NCBI GenBank assembly: GCA_037139415.1
Contig: JBAXGN010000044.1
Span: 1 to 44,899, forward strand
Reading direction: 5' to 3'
Source: Verrucomicrobiota bacterium
Lineage (GTDB): Bacteria > Verrucomicrobiota > Verrucomicrobiia > Limisphaerales > Fontisphaeraceae
Length of the DNA stretch: 44,899 nt
Below are positions 1 to 9,147 of this stretch, piece after piece. Every line of letters starts with the position of its first letter. Positions within the stretch are counted from its first letter, which is position 1. Under the pieces are notes generated by a model, which saw nothing but the letters and a program-made list of their open reading frames with translations, did no database searches and was not told where the DNA came from. The translations under genes and the position numbers were made by a program.

Positions 1-28
1 AAATGCGGTAAAATGCAGTTAATACATT

Positions 29-479
29 CATCCCTTCAGGATGCATTGGGTTTATGGGACGCCTTTCCGGAGGTCATGCCCCGTTCCACTCAATGACGCT
101 ACTGTCTGGCATCCCATGCGGGATGCGCGCGACAACTCCAACGGAGTTGCGTCCTCCAGCCCAGGGTCGCGAGGAACGAGCCACCCTGGGTTTGGCGGTT
201 CGTGGATTCCCCAACCCTGAAGGGGTTGCGGCAATGGATACGCCATGATCAATTCCGCCACGCATCAAACGTCGGTCTTCCTGTCAAGGCGTACATTGAC
301 ACAACCCCTTGCAGGGTTGATGGGAAAAGGTGGGGCGCAGAACCAGCAAGGTTGCTCCCTCTTCGCCCCCGCAACCAACCCTGGCCTGTGGTGACGCAAT
401 TCCTTCAGAATTGTTTCACCGCACCACCCGCCGCGCCCAATCCATCGGGGGATTGGATTTCCCCAATCAGAAGGATTGG
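29..479. repeat. Array of short variable-arm hairpins
   Basis: At least eight short inverted repeats lie in about 450 bases. Arm pairs are 29-33/39-43, 109-115/120-126, 133-139/143-149, 212-217/223-228, 302-307/314-319, 397-402/408-413, 437-443/450-456 and 463-468/474-479. A longer-loop pair, CCCAGGG/CCCTGGG, is at 160-166/184-190. Arms are 5 to 7 bp and perfect. Several loops are CTTCA or its complement TGAAG, or nearly so (AGAAG). Arm sequences differ from one hairpin to the next while complementarity is kept. No credible gene is seen across 1-619. Function is unknown; the array could act as DNA or RNA structure, or be a remnant of repeat expansion. Confidence 0.8.
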
Positions 480-489
480 CAGATAATAG

Positions 490-527
490 CCGGTGTTGTC
501 CGGAGGCGGAAGGGGCCGGACCACCGG
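490..527. repeat. Long stem-loop next to the hairpin array
   Basis: CCGGTG (490-495) pairs with CACCGG (522-527), and GTCCGG (498-503) pairs with CCGGAC (516-521). A two-base bulge (496-497) and a 12-base purine-rich loop complete a 12-bp stem. It lies between the hairpin array and the end of the 620-1576 gene. It could serve as a transcription end for that minus-strand gene, but no T-run follows, so that role is not supported. Confidence 0.6.
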
Positions 528-619
528 AAATGCAGAGAAAAGACGAATGCACCCCGGAGCGGGTGCCAGAGAGGTTGGGGGAATGGCTTTTCGGACAATC
601 CATGAGGCGGTTGTTTCTG

Positions 620-1576
620 TCATCTCTTGACGTCTTCCATCGGCAGGTAGAAATCTGCCTGCAAGGGCGAGCGCTTCTCGAAGACCTTGCGAAGCAGCCC
701 CCCTCGGCTGGCTACTACTCTGGCAAACGCTTCGCGCGGGGATTCGCCAGCAAAGTCCGGGACCTTCGCCTTGAAGTCGTTCGCCCCACACCAATAAGCA
801 TTGACAAGCAAGTCCGGCGACAATTCGTTGTGAACGATAATGAGAGAGTCCATCACCTGCTCCAGTGGATAGGGCGCTTCCGACTGCAAACGCCACCAAT
901 TGCACATGGCCCGCTCAATCTCGTTGCTGCGCGCCATGTTCAGGAAGTTGGCCGCTTCCTCACCCGCCGGAAGTTTGCCGATGGACTTGTAGCGCGTCTC
1001 CAACTCTTCTCGCGTGGTCCCTCCGCGCTCGGCCATCCACGCCTGATACCGGAAGAAGTCATCCGCATTCGACTCGGCAAACGATTCAGCGGCCACAGGC
1101 TGCACCGTTTTGGGCGGACGTTCCGCAAGGAAGGCGGACCAGAGATCCTGTGCCGATGCGCCTGGGTGGCGCCGACGAATAAGCCACTCTGGACACGGCG
1201 GCTCACAGGGGACCGGCATGTTAGAGCATTCAAAAGCGCTGCCGTCGGTGAAATGTGACACGAAGGACAAGAAAATGTGTTCGCTCCCTTTTGGGATGCT
1301 TGCGAGTACGCCGTGGTGAGGAGCCGCAAAGCCTGCCATGACCACCTTCGCGTTGCCCTTGATGCCGACAACATCCGCTCGCTGAAAGCCCAACTGCAAC
1401 AGGAACTCGACGATGGAACGAGCAGGAGCAGCATCGAGCCAAGCTGCGTCTGTGCTTGGAATAAGCTGAATTCTGAGCGGTTGGGTCTTCGAGCGGACCT
1501 CCCGAATATGGTTTCTGAAGTCAGCCGTCGCGGTCTCCGCCTTCTTGCGGAACATGCCTTCAATAAACTTAAGCAT
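620..1576 (-). CDS. Conserved-looking hypothetical protein, 318 aa
   Basis: I do not recognise a family. The reading frame is open for 318 codons from an ATG at 1576 and reads as a soluble mixed alpha/beta protein without signal peptide or membrane segment. The first 15 residues are basic. A CEPPCPEW segment sits near residue 120, and the C-terminal half is rich in helix-forming, charged residues. Antisense frames here are also open but have less natural composition. No close operon partner is present: the sulfatase gene ends 157 bases upstream and the hairpin array lies downstream. Only a weak ribosome-binding site is visible before the ATG. Confidence 0.6.
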   Translation of the reverse strand: MLKFIEGMFRKKAETATADFRNHIREVRSKTQPLRIQLIPSTDAAWLDAAPARSIVEFLLQLGFQRADVVGIKGNAKVVMAGFAAPHHGVLASIPKGSEHIFLSFVSHFTDGSAFECSNMPVPCEPPCPEWLIRRRHPGASAQDLWSAFLAERPPKTVQPVAAESFAESNADDFFRYQAWMAERGGTTREELETRYKSIGKLPAGEEAANFLNMARSNEIERAMCNWWRLQSEAPYPLEQVMDSLIIVHNELSPDLLVNAYWCGANDFKAKVPDFAGESPREAFARVVASRGGLLRKVFEKRSPLQADFYLPMEDVKR

Positions 1577-1733
1577 AGGATTATGTGTGCGCGTTTTGCG
1601 GCCAACAATATTCCCGAACGCCTTTCTCGTTCATCGTTTCCGTTGGCCAGTTTGTTATCATGGTATCGACCATCCCCAAAAAGGCACCGCCGGTCAATGC
1701 GAAAAAATTATTTACCAATAGCCCATCCCCCAC

Positions 1734-3212
1734 TCAAGGCAGTTTGGAGAATTTGCCGGTGAAGCCTTCGCGGATGGTGCCGTCGTGGTTGATCAGGGGT
1801 TCGGCTTTCTCGACTCGGCCCAGCTCACGGCAGCCGGGGCCCACGCCGTCCAACCCGAGGTCATCCGCCATTTGGTTGGCGTACTCTTGCAGGCGTTTCA
1901 CGATGTCCGGATGTTGCGCCGCCACGTCGGTGGCTTCGCCGATGTCGGTTTGCAGGTTGTAGAGGAGTTGTTTGTTGAGCTGGAGCTTCCAGGGGCCGGA
2001 GCGCACGGCTTGCAGCTTGAAGCCTTGGTAATAATAGAACACTTCATGCGGCGGTTTGGCCCCGGCCTCGCCCGCGAGCACCGGCCAGATGTCCGCTCCG
2101 TCCAGCTTGCGGTCGGGGAGTTTGCCGCCCGCCAGTTTGGCGAAGGTGGGCAGGATGTCCATCATGGCGGTGATTTCGTCCGTGGCGGTGCCCGCGGGGA
2201 TTTTCCCCGGCCACCAGGCGATGGTGCAGACGCGGATACCGCCTTCAAAGGTGCTGCCCTTGCCGCCGCGCAGCGGCAGATTGCACGCGCCCTGGTTGAC
2301 CGGGCCGCCGTTGTCGCTGGTGAAGAAGACGAGGGTGTTCTGGTCCAGTTTCAGTTCCCGCAGGGTGGCAAACACCTGGCCCACGCTCCAATCCACTTCC
2401 TGCGCCCAATCGCCCAGGAGCCCGTTCTCGGATTTGCCCCGGAAGGCCTCGCTGGGATAGTGCGGGAAGTGTACGGCGGAATGCGGCAGGTAGAGGAAGA
2501 ACGGTTTGCTTTGGTTGTCGCGGATGAATTGCTGCGCCTTCTCGGTGTAACGCTTGACGAGGGTGGTCTGCGCCTCGGCGCGAATGTGCTCAAGGACCTG
2601 GTTGTTTTCCACCAGGGCCAGCGGCGGTTGCGCGCCCCGGATGCCCATGTCGTCGTCGTTGGGATTTTTGGCGGCGGCTTTCTTTTTTGGCAGGGGCTGG
2701 CCGTAGCTGCTTTTGGTGCCGTCTTCGCCCGGCCCCATGTCGTTGCTGTAGGGCAGCCCGAAGTAATAGTCGAAGCCCCGGTTGCGCGGCAGGAACTCCG
2801 GTTGATCTCCCAGGTGCCATTTGCCGATGCAGGCCGTGGCGTAACCGGCGGCCTTGAGGACTTCCGCCACGGTGGCTTCCTTCGGGCTCAGACCCACTTT
2901 GCTGACGGGAAACAAGACGTGCGGAATGGGCAGCACGCGCTTGGGATAACAGCCGGTCATGAGCGAGGCGCGCGAGGGGGAACATACCGGCGCGCCGTAA
3001 TGGCTGGTCAGCTTGCGGCCTTCCTGGGCCATGCGGTCCAGGTTCGGGGTGTGCTGCTTCTTGGCGCCGAACGGGCTGATATCGGCGTAGCCCAGGTCGT
3101 CAATGTTGATGAGGACAAAGTTGGGTCTGGCGGCGGGCGTGGCAGCCTGGTCCGCAGCGAGGCAGGCGCCGCTGATACCGATCAATAGGGCAAGGGCTAA
3201 TAATCGTTTCAT
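1734..3212 (-). CDS. Secreted sulfatase (arylsulfatase A-like)
   Basis: This predicted sulfatase hydrolyses sulfate esters, probably on glycans, outside the cytoplasm. Counting from the ATG at 3212, residues 1-20 form a typical signal peptide (MKRLLALALLIGISGACLAA). Metal-binding Asp-Asp is at about 38-39 (INIDDLGYAD). The sulfatase signature CSPSRASLMTG begins at Cys77, the residue converted to formylglycine in this family. The whole domain follows, ending near residue 492. The frame stays open upstream to a TTG at 3266 that would overlap the ribokinase stop by 4 bp, but the signal peptide favours 3212. It is the last gene of an operon with the kinase and the GH127-type enzyme. No sulfatase-maturing enzyme gene is in the window. 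Confidence 0.92.
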   Translation of the reverse strand: MKRLLALALLIGISGACLAADQAATPAARPNFVLINIDDLGYADISPFGAKKQHTPNLDRMAQEGRKLTSHYGAPVCSPSRASLMTGCYPKRVLPIPHVLFPVSKVGLSPKEATVAEVLKAAGYATACIGKWHLGDQPEFLPRNRGFDYYFGLPYSNDMGPGEDGTKSSYGQPLPKKKAAAKNPNDDDMGIRGAQPPLALVENNQVLEHIRAEAQTTLVKRYTEKAQQFIRDNQSKPFFLYLPHSAVHFPHYPSEAFRGKSENGLLGDWAQEVDWSVGQVFATLRELKLDQNTLVFFTSDNGGPVNQGACNLPLRGGKGSTFEGGIRVCTIAWWPGKIPAGTATDEITAMMDILPTFAKLAGGKLPDRKLDGADIWPVLAGEAGAKPPHEVFYYYQGFKLQAVRSGPWKLQLNKQLLYNLQTDIGEATDVAAQHPDIVKRLQEYANQMADDLGLDGVGPGCRELGRVEKAEPLINHDGTIREGFTGKFSKLP

Positions 3213-3262
3213 AAATTGCATTGAGCTAAGTCTGGCGAAGACTAACGTGCGGGGCTTGGATT

Positions 3263-4192
3263 TCAAGGCTTATACGTTTTGATGAAGCGTTCAATCTCGG
3301 GACGCCTGGGGGCGGAAGGTTGCGCGCCCAGCTTGGTGACGGATAACGCGGCGGCGGCATTGGCGAAACGCACGGCGGCATCCAGGGAGCGGCCCTCCGC
3401 CAGCGCCACGGCGAGCGCGCCGTTGAAGATGTCCCCGGCGGCGGTGGTGTCCACGGCCTTGACCTTGAAGCCGGGGATCAGCCGGTAGCCGACCGCGTCC
3501 GCCACCAGCGCGCCGCGCGGCCCCAGGGTGAGCACGACGGTCTGGGCGCCTTTGCTGCGCAGTTGGGCGGCGGCCCGCGCGGCGGAGGCGGGGTCTTTCA
3601 CAGCGATGCCGGTCAGGAGTTCGGCCTCGCTCTCGTTGGGGGTCAGGATGGTGATCTGTCGCAGCAGGCGGTCGGGCAGGGGACGGGCGGGCGCGGGATT
3701 TAGAATGACGGTTAATCCCAATTGGGCCGCCAGCTTGGCCGCGGCCTGGACGGTCTTCAGCGGCGTCTCCAGTTGCATGACGCAGACGCGCGCTCCCGCA
3801 AAGGCGCTGCGGGCGTCGGTGATGTCCGCCACGGATAATTTCCCGTTGGCACCCGAGGCCACGGCAATGCTGTTCTCGCCATCCTTGGCCACGAAGATCA
3901 GCGCCACGCCCGAGGGCGCAGCCTGGTCGCGCAAGACATACTCCACGCCGATGCCGTCGTGGCGAAAACCGGCGATGGCCTGCTCGCCAAACATATCCCC
4001 GCCGACGCGCGCCACGAAGGTGACCGCTCCACCGGCCCGGGCCGCGCCCACGGCCTGGTTGGCCCCTTTGCCGCCGGCGGCCGTGAGGAACTCTCCGCCC
4101 AGGATGGTTTCCCCCGGTTTGGGAATGTGGTCCAGACGGATGATCATGTCCGTGTTGGAGCTGCCGACGACGATGATGGCTGGTTTGCTCAT
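3263..4192 (-). CDS. rbsK: Ribokinase (PfkB family)
   Basis: Cytoplasmic sugar kinase of the PfkB family, 309 aa, normal length. The N-terminal substrate motif GGKGANQA is at residues 40-47. The C-terminal signature DTTAAGDIFNGALA starts at Asp248 and carries the catalytic base Asp254. NPAPAR (165-170) and TPNESEAELL (184-193) match ribokinases specifically rather than fructokinases. It begins 3 bases after the stop of the GH127-type gene, so the two are surely co-transcribed. Here it may phosphorylate ribose or another pentose released by the neighbouring hydrolases; the true substrate cannot be read from sequence. Confidence 0.9.
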   Translation of the reverse strand: MSKPAIIVVGSSNTDMIIRLDHIPKPGETILGGEFLTAAGGKGANQAVGAARAGGAVTFVARVGGDMFGEQAIAGFRHDGIGVEYVLRDQAAPSGVALIFVAKDGENSIAVASGANGKLSVADITDARSAFAGARVCVMQLETPLKTVQAAAKLAAQLGLTVILNPAPARPLPDRLLRQITILTPNESEAELLTGIAVKDPASAARAAAQLRSKGAQTVVLTLGPRGALVADAVGYRLIPGFKVKAVDTTAAGDIFNGALAVALAEGRSLDAAVRFANAAAALSVTKLGAQPSAPRRPEIERFIKTYKP

Positions 4193-4195
4193 AAG

Positions 4196-6541
4196 TTACT
4201 CAGCAAAGGCTTGAAGTTCCGCGCAGGAGGAGAAGGCTTGCTTGGGATTGTCCCCTCCCGCCGGTACGCCGATCACGCGGATGGCCGTGGCAGTAAGTGA
4301 TTGGGCCAGTTTGAGCGTGAAGGTCTGGCCATTCTTGAGCTTGGCATTGTTCGAGGCGGTGGTGGCCGGGTAATCCGTCAGTTCGCCGATGGTTTCCCAA
4401 GCGCCATCTTTGGTGCGTTGCACCTGCACCTTTGGTTTTCCCGCGCTGGCATCAAACCATCCGCCGTCGTGGAAGTTCTTGCCATGCGCGAAGACGATGC
4501 GGCTGAGTTTGACGGGCTCGGTGAGGGCTACGGCAAACCAGTCTTCCTTGGCGGGCTTGGCATCATAAGTTACCACTGCGCTTTGCGCATCGTCGTCGCA
4601 GATGGAGCCATCCATATTGCCCTGACGCGATCGGCTTTCCTGGCCGCCGAGCAGCAGGTTCGCACTCTTGAACTGGGGCAGGGGAAGCCACACTTTGTAA
4701 CGCCCCCCGGTAACACCGACATCCGCAAAGGGGACCAGGGGAATAGTGATGGCGGCACCGGCCTTCAGGGTGGCGGTGGCTTTGCGGGCGATGGCATTAA
4801 CCCGGAACACGCGGGCACCGGGCCAGGACCTATAATCTCCCGCTGCCAGTTCCGGGGAGACTTTCAGGGCCGCCAGATCAGCACCCGCCAGGCTGATGGA
4901 GTTGATGGTTTGGCCGAGGTCGGCCAGCAAACCCTCATCGGCTGCCAATACGAGTGGTCCGCACAACACCGCGGCTTTGTCCTGGTTCAGGTGGTTCCCG
5001 AGGATCACGCGCGGTTCCGAAGGGAAGTTCAGTTCAAGCAGGTCACCCGGTGACCATACGCGGCGGATGGTGGCGTAGCCGTCCGGCCCGATGGTTGGTT
5101 CCAGTTTTTGTCCCTCGAACGTGATCGTGGCGGCTCGGCACCAGGCTGGGAGACGGAGTTTAACTGCGAACTTCTTTTTGCCCGTTGGGTTGATTGTGAT
5201 GCGAATGCGTTCGCTGGCGGGGAATTGGGTTTCCGTAACCAGCGTCACTTCGGTGCCGTTGCGCAATTTGACTGCCGCTTTGCCGGCTTCGTACAGGTTC
5301 ACCACCACGCCCTCGGCATCGGTGCTGGTGGCAAACGTGGGGATGAGCGACACGCCGCGCGGACCACTGGAGAGACAGCAGTGGCCATCCAGCGTGGCGC
5401 TGTACGGCTTCTTGCCTTCCATCTGCACGTAATAACCCCAGGCCGTGCAGTTGGGGTGTTGCGCGCCGAAAAGCTGATTGAGCACTACACGCTCCAACTC
5501 TTCGGCAAAGCGGGCCTCGCCCGTGAGCCGCAGCAGTTGGGCGTTGAATTGCAGCCAGGTGACCGTGACGCAGGTTTCTCCCACGTTGTTATTGTTGGGC
5601 AGGTCAAAGTCGTCATGGAAATGCTCGCGGTAACTGGCGGTGCCGGTGAGGTAAAGGCGATTGCTTACAATATCCTTCCAGCCGTTCAGGCAGGCATCCA
5701 GAATCTGGCGGTCGCCGCCAACGGTGCGGTAATACTCCAGGGCACCATTCAGGCAGGAGATCATCTCATACGCCTTGGCATTGCCCACTTTATCCACGCG
5801 CTTGAGTTCCAGCAGCCGGGAGACGATATGCGGCCCGTTCTCCTGTTCCCACGAGCGCAGGATATATTTGCAGAAGTCCAGGTAACGCGTTTCGCCGGTC
5901 ATTCGGTACAGCAGGACCATCGGCTCCAGCACACTGGTTGGGGCCATCCCGGCATGATGCCCCGCCTTGATGATGTCCCGTTTGCCGGGGGTGTCGCCGA
6001 ACGTGTTGCAGAGGAGGTCCGCCATGCGGCGGCATACGGGCAACGGTTCCAGGTTGCCGGTGTACTGCATATAAGTCATCAGGCCAAGCAGGTTGTACTT
6101 GTGCGCCCAGACGTCCCATTCCGTCCAGCGATCCTTGTCCAGGTAGGTGCCGAGGTAGCCATCGGCTAATTGGCATTTGGAGAGTTCCGCCACGGTGTAA
6201 TCCAGCTTGGCTCGTAACGCGGGATCGCCGGTGTTCACCCAGGCCAGCGTGGCGGCATGCAGCCATTTGCCCACGTGTTCACCATCCCAGGATTGGCGGC
6301 CCGGTCGTTTGCGATAGCCTTCCAGCAGGCGGTCGGTATCAATCTTCACCATCCGGTTGGCCTCGTTGCCGACTATGCGGCTGCCGATCCATCCGCCCAA
6401 TTGCACGCGATCCGGCACCTGAAAATCCTGTTGGTCAGCCACCGCCGCAGGGAGTTTGTCCGGCAACGGTGACACCGCTGCCGGGAGGAATGTGGTTCCA
6501 GTTAAAATGATCGCCAATACGCTGCCAGTCATTCGCTTCAT
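4196..6541 (-). CDS. GH127-like (DUF1680) glycosidase with C-terminal F5/8-type module
   Basis: Likely secreted beta-L-arabinofuranosidase-type hydrolase, 781 aa. Residues 1-22 look like a signal peptide. The alpha/alpha-barrel region spans about 40-440. Zinc and catalytic residues of the family are visible: Glu322 and Cys324 in GETCVTVTW, and Cys388-Cys389 in GHCCLSSGPRG. In characterised GH127 enzymes the first of the paired Cys is the nucleophile. A beta-sandwich region follows, and the last 130 residues resemble a discoidin/F5-8 type C carbohydrate-binding fold. First gene of a three-gene operon with kinase and sulfatase. Related families (GH146, uncharacterised DUF1680) share these motifs, so the exact linkage cut is uncertain. 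Confidence 0.88.
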   Translation of the reverse strand: MKRMTGSVLAIILTGTTFLPAAVSPLPDKLPAAVADQQDFQVPDRVQLGGWIGSRIVGNEANRMVKIDTDRLLEGYRKRPGRQSWDGEHVGKWLHAATLAWVNTGDPALRAKLDYTVAELSKCQLADGYLGTYLDKDRWTEWDVWAHKYNLLGLMTYMQYTGNLEPLPVCRRMADLLCNTFGDTPGKRDIIKAGHHAGMAPTSVLEPMVLLYRMTGETRYLDFCKYILRSWEQENGPHIVSRLLELKRVDKVGNAKAYEMISCLNGALEYYRTVGGDRQILDACLNGWKDIVSNRLYLTGTASYREHFHDDFDLPNNNNVGETCVTVTWLQFNAQLLRLTGEARFAEELERVVLNQLFGAQHPNCTAWGYYVQMEGKKPYSATLDGHCCLSSGPRGVSLIPTFATSTDAEGVVVNLYEAGKAAVKLRNGTEVTLVTETQFPASERIRITINPTGKKKFAVKLRLPAWCRAATITFEGQKLEPTIGPDGYATIRRVWSPGDLLELNFPSEPRVILGNHLNQDKAAVLCGPLVLAADEGLLADLGQTINSISLAGADLAALKVSPELAAGDYRSWPGARVFRVNAIARKATATLKAGAAITIPLVPFADVGVTGGRYKVWLPLPQFKSANLLLGGQESRSRQGNMDGSICDDDAQSAVVTYDAKPAKEDWFAVALTEPVKLSRIVFAHGKNFHDGGWFDASAGKPKVQVQRTKDGAWETIGELTDYPATTASNNAKLKNGQTFTLKLAQSLTATAIRVIGVPAGGDNPKQAFSSCAELQAFAE

Positions 6542-6556
6542 AGTAATAATTGGTGT

Positions 6557-6585
6557 ATGATACGCAGCAGGCTTACATTTGTCGC
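6557..6585 (-). promoter_or_regulatory. Candidate sigma-70-type promoter for the GH127 operon
   Basis: Read on the minus strand, GCGACA (plus 6580-6585) and TATCAT (plus 6557-6562) are separated by 17 bases, and the -10 box lies about 15 bases before the ATG at 6541. The -35 box is poor (4 of 6) and the -10 box good (5 of 6). The rest of the 6586-6808 gap between the divergent genes shows no clear operator. Confidence 0.3.
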
Positions 6586-6808
6586 GATAAATTAGCGTGA
6601 GGCAGGTTGTTCAAGCGCATCTGCGAATGAGGAGCGCGGCGAAGATGTTTTCGCCGACTCACGTCAATTCTCTCATCAAGCCACACTGCTATACCGCTCG
6701 AACCGGTGTGATTTTGGTGTGGTTTTGGTTTACTTTTTCCACGGCCTGCCTGATTTAATGAAGGAATATCTTTTTTTCCGGGGCAATTTTTAGCACCATT
6801 GGGGCGGT

Positions 6809-8065
6809 ATGAATAGTGCCTTATCCATATTGGGACAGCGAACGAAAGAACCGCCCATCTCCTGGCTGATGAAGACGGCCCTGGAGCATCCGGGCATTAT
6901 TTCGCTGGCCGCCGGGTTCACGGATAACCCGTCGCTGCCGCTGCAGGAGGCGCGCGAGGTGCTGGCGGAAATCCTGTCCAATCCCCAGCGCGGCCAGGCC
7001 GCCTTGCAGTACGGCAGCACGGCGGGCGACCCGGAATTGCGCGCGGCCACGGCGGCGTTGATCCGCGCGGCGGATGGCGCTGCGGCGACGGACGCCCGCT
7101 ATCAGCCCGACCGGCTGCTGCTCACGCACGGCTCGCAGCAATTCCTTTATCTGGTCACTGAGGCGCTGTGCGATTCCGGCGATGTCGTGCTGGTGGAGGA
7201 TCCCACATATTTCGTTTACCTGGGGATTGCCCAGAGCCACGGGTTGCGCTGCCGCGCCATCCAGATGGAACCGGACGGCATCCGCCTGAAACATCTGGAG
7301 ACGGTGCTGGATGATCTCAAGCACACCGGGGCCATCAAGCGGCTGAAGTTTCTTTACCTCGTCAGCTATTACCAGAACCCCACGGGCACCACGACTTCCC
7401 TGGCGAAGAAGGCGGGCGCGCTGGAGTTGCTGCGGCGCTATGAGAAGGCCGCCGGGCACCCGATCTATCTGCTGGAGGATGCCGCGTATCGCGGGCTGCG
7501 CTTCGCCGGGCCGGAAGTCCCCTCCGCCCTGACGGCCGCCAAAACAGCGCGCGTGATTTACACCAGCACGTACAGCAAGCCGTTCGCCACGGGGATCCGC
7601 GTCGGCTACGGGCTGTTGCCGCCGGAGCTGGTCGCGCCGGTGCTGCGCATCAAGGGCAACCACGATTTCGGCACCGCCCATCTCCTGCAAAAGGTGCTCG
7701 CGGACGCGGTGCGCTCCGGGCGCTACGCCCGGCATCTGGCGGCGCTGCGGATCCGTTACGCCGCCAAGGCTGCCGTCATGAAGCAGGCCCTGGAACGGCA
7801 TTTCCCCACAGGCGTCGCCTGGGATGAGCCGCAGGGCGGGATGTATTTCTGGGTGCGCACACCGAAGCAGCTCCGTACCGGCCCGAATTCCAAGCTATTC
7901 AAACGGGCGGTGGCGGAGAACGTGTTGTACGTGCCGGGGGTTTTCTGCCACGCGGATGATCCCATCCGGAAAAAGCCGGATCACACCCTGCGCCTGAGCT
8001 TCGGCAGCGCGAGCGAGGCCGACATCCAGACGGGGATTGAGCGGCTGGGGCGGGCGATGGCTTAA
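6809..8065 (+). CDS. PLP-dependent class I/II aminotransferase
   Basis: A fold-type I aminotransferase of the 2-aminoadipate/MocR-like group, 418 aa, cytoplasmic. Seen motifs: SYYQNPTGTT with Asn190, Asp224 in LLEDAAYRGL for the cofactor pyridine, the lysine that would form the Schiff base in YTSTYSKPF (Lys257), and Arg264 (TGIRVGYG). The N-terminal GntR-type DNA-binding domain of MocR regulators is absent, so this is an enzyme and not a regulator. Family members act on 2-aminoadipate, aromatic or branched amino acids; the substrate here is unknown. It stands alone on the plus strand, divergent from the GH127 operon. GGGGCGG just before the ATG is the only candidate ribosome site. Confidence 0.88.
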   Translation: MNSALSILGQRTKEPPISWLMKTALEHPGIISLAAGFTDNPSLPLQEAREVLAEILSNPQRGQAALQYGSTAGDPELRAATAALIRAADGAAATDARYQPDRLLLTHGSQQFLYLVTEALCDSGDVVLVEDPTYFVYLGIAQSHGLRCRAIQMEPDGIRLKHLETVLDDLKHTGAIKRLKFLYLVSYYQNPTGTTTSLAKKAGALELLRRYEKAAGHPIYLLEDAAYRGLRFAGPEVPSALTAAKTARVIYTSTYSKPFATGIRVGYGLLPPELVAPVLRIKGNHDFGTAHLLQKVLADAVRSGRYARHLAALRIRYAAKAAVMKQALERHFPTGVAWDEPQGGMYFWVRTPKQLRTGPNSKLFKRAVAENVLYVPGVFCHADDPIRKKPDHTLRLSFGSASEADIQTGIERLGRAMA

Positions 8066-8213
8066 TTGGAGCGCGGCGGCAAGGCGGGGTAAGGGGGCCG
8101 CGATGCCGCTTTGGATGGGCGCGCCAGGAACCGCGCTGAGCAGCTTGTCAGCGATGACGATGGGATAACAATGTCGTTCCGTACCCCCTCCTGGCCGACC
8201 GATTACTGGCAGT

Positions 8214-8228
8214 CAACCCTGTGGGTTG
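8214..8228. repeat. Short perfect hairpin in the 8066-8370 gap
   Basis: CAACCC (8214-8219) and GGGTTG (8223-8228) enclose a 3-base loop. The arms match two hairpins of the left-end array (212-228 and 302-319). It lies between the converging aminotransferase and esterase genes and could end transcription, though no T-run follows on either strand. Nothing else is seen in the 305-base gap. Confidence 0.5.
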
Positions 8229-8370
8229 GGCTGGCTGGTCAATCGACGAGATCAAGGGGATGTCAATTATCCTCGCCAACGTTTACCTAGCTGAGCAGGC
8301 GGCATTAAATTCATCCCGGGTGGAACAAAATTGAGAACGCTTCCCACGAGTACCATCGAATGGAACGATC

Positions 8371-9135
8371 TTATTTCTTCCCGTGCGCCAAGATCCACTC
8401 GAAGAGTTTCGGATCACTGTAAGCGGCCGTCCAACTATCGTGACCGGCGTCCGGGAAGATGGTAAGTTCGACGTCGGTGCCAACGCGTTTGAAGGCATCC
8501 ACCATGCGTTGTGATTCACTCAGCGGCACTACGGGGTCCTTCCCGCCGTGGAAGGCCCGGATGGCCAGCTTCTTGAAGGCGCTTTCTTTGCGCTTGCCGG
8601 CCAGCAACACATCAATGGTCTCGCCGCCGCCGCAGATCGGGACGATCGCGGCAAAGCGCTCCGGATATTTGGCGGCCAAGCTCCACGATCCGTAACCGCC
8701 CATGCTTAACCCGGTGAGATAAAGGCGGTTCGTGTCCACGTTGTATTTGGCGCAGAGATCATCCAGCAACGCCAGCACGACATCATCCTGCCAGCGCTGA
8801 TTCGCCGGGCATTGCGGTGAAACCACGATGAAGGGGAAGTTGGTCCCTTGCGCAACCAGTTTGGGCGGGCCGTGCACCGCCACCTTCTGGACGTTCGTAC
8901 CGCGTTCCCCCGCGCCATGCAGGAAGATCATCAGCGGAAACCCTTGGCGGGCCTTGGCATCGTATTCCTTCGGCAGGTAAAGCAGATAGCGATAGCCGAT
9001 GGTGCGGGTGATGGTGGTTTCAAATGTCTGGGGGACTTGGGTTCCGGGTTGGGCTTTGGCGCGTTTCATAGGGAACATCAGGGTACACGTGGTTAATCCA
9101 ATCAGGACCAGCGAGCGATGAGACATGTTTGTCAT
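8371..9135 (-). CDS. Secreted alpha/beta-hydrolase (feruloyl-esterase/PHB-depolymerase-like)
   Basis: Serine esterase of 254 aa with an N-terminal hydrophobic leader (about residues 8-29), so probably exported. Catalytic triad is visible: Ser144 in GLSMGG, Asp200 in GGKDPVVPL, His232 in DAGHDSW. The oxyanion loop is FLHGAGERG (71-79). This arrangement is typical of prolyl-oligopeptidase-like carboxylesterases often found in polysaccharide degraders; the substrate is unknown. The start is either 9135 or the ATG three codons later (9126), and both lie within about 20 bases of the kdsD stop, so it is probably the last gene of the scpA operon. Confidence 0.85.
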   Translation of the reverse strand: MTNMSHRSLVLIGLTTCTLMFPMKRAKAQPGTQVPQTFETTITRTIGYRYLLYLPKEYDAKARQGFPLMIFLHGAGERGTNVQKVAVHGPPKLVAQGTNFPFIVVSPQCPANQRWQDDVVLALLDDLCAKYNVDTNRLYLTGLSMGGYGSWSLAAKYPERFAAIVPICGGGETIDVLLAGKRKESAFKKLAIRAFHGGKDPVVPLSESQRMVDAFKRVGTDVELTIFPDAGHDSWTAAYSDPKLFEWILAHGKK

Positions 9136-9147
9136 AGTTTTAGTTTA

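Noticed and set aside
29-479. CRISPR array
   Set aside because: Repeats are not identical, not evenly spaced and have no unique spacers; no cas genes are present.
1785-3188. 467-codon open frame antisense to the sulfatase
   Set aside because: The minus strand has the complete sulfatase with the CSPSR site; the antisense product has no recognisable domain.
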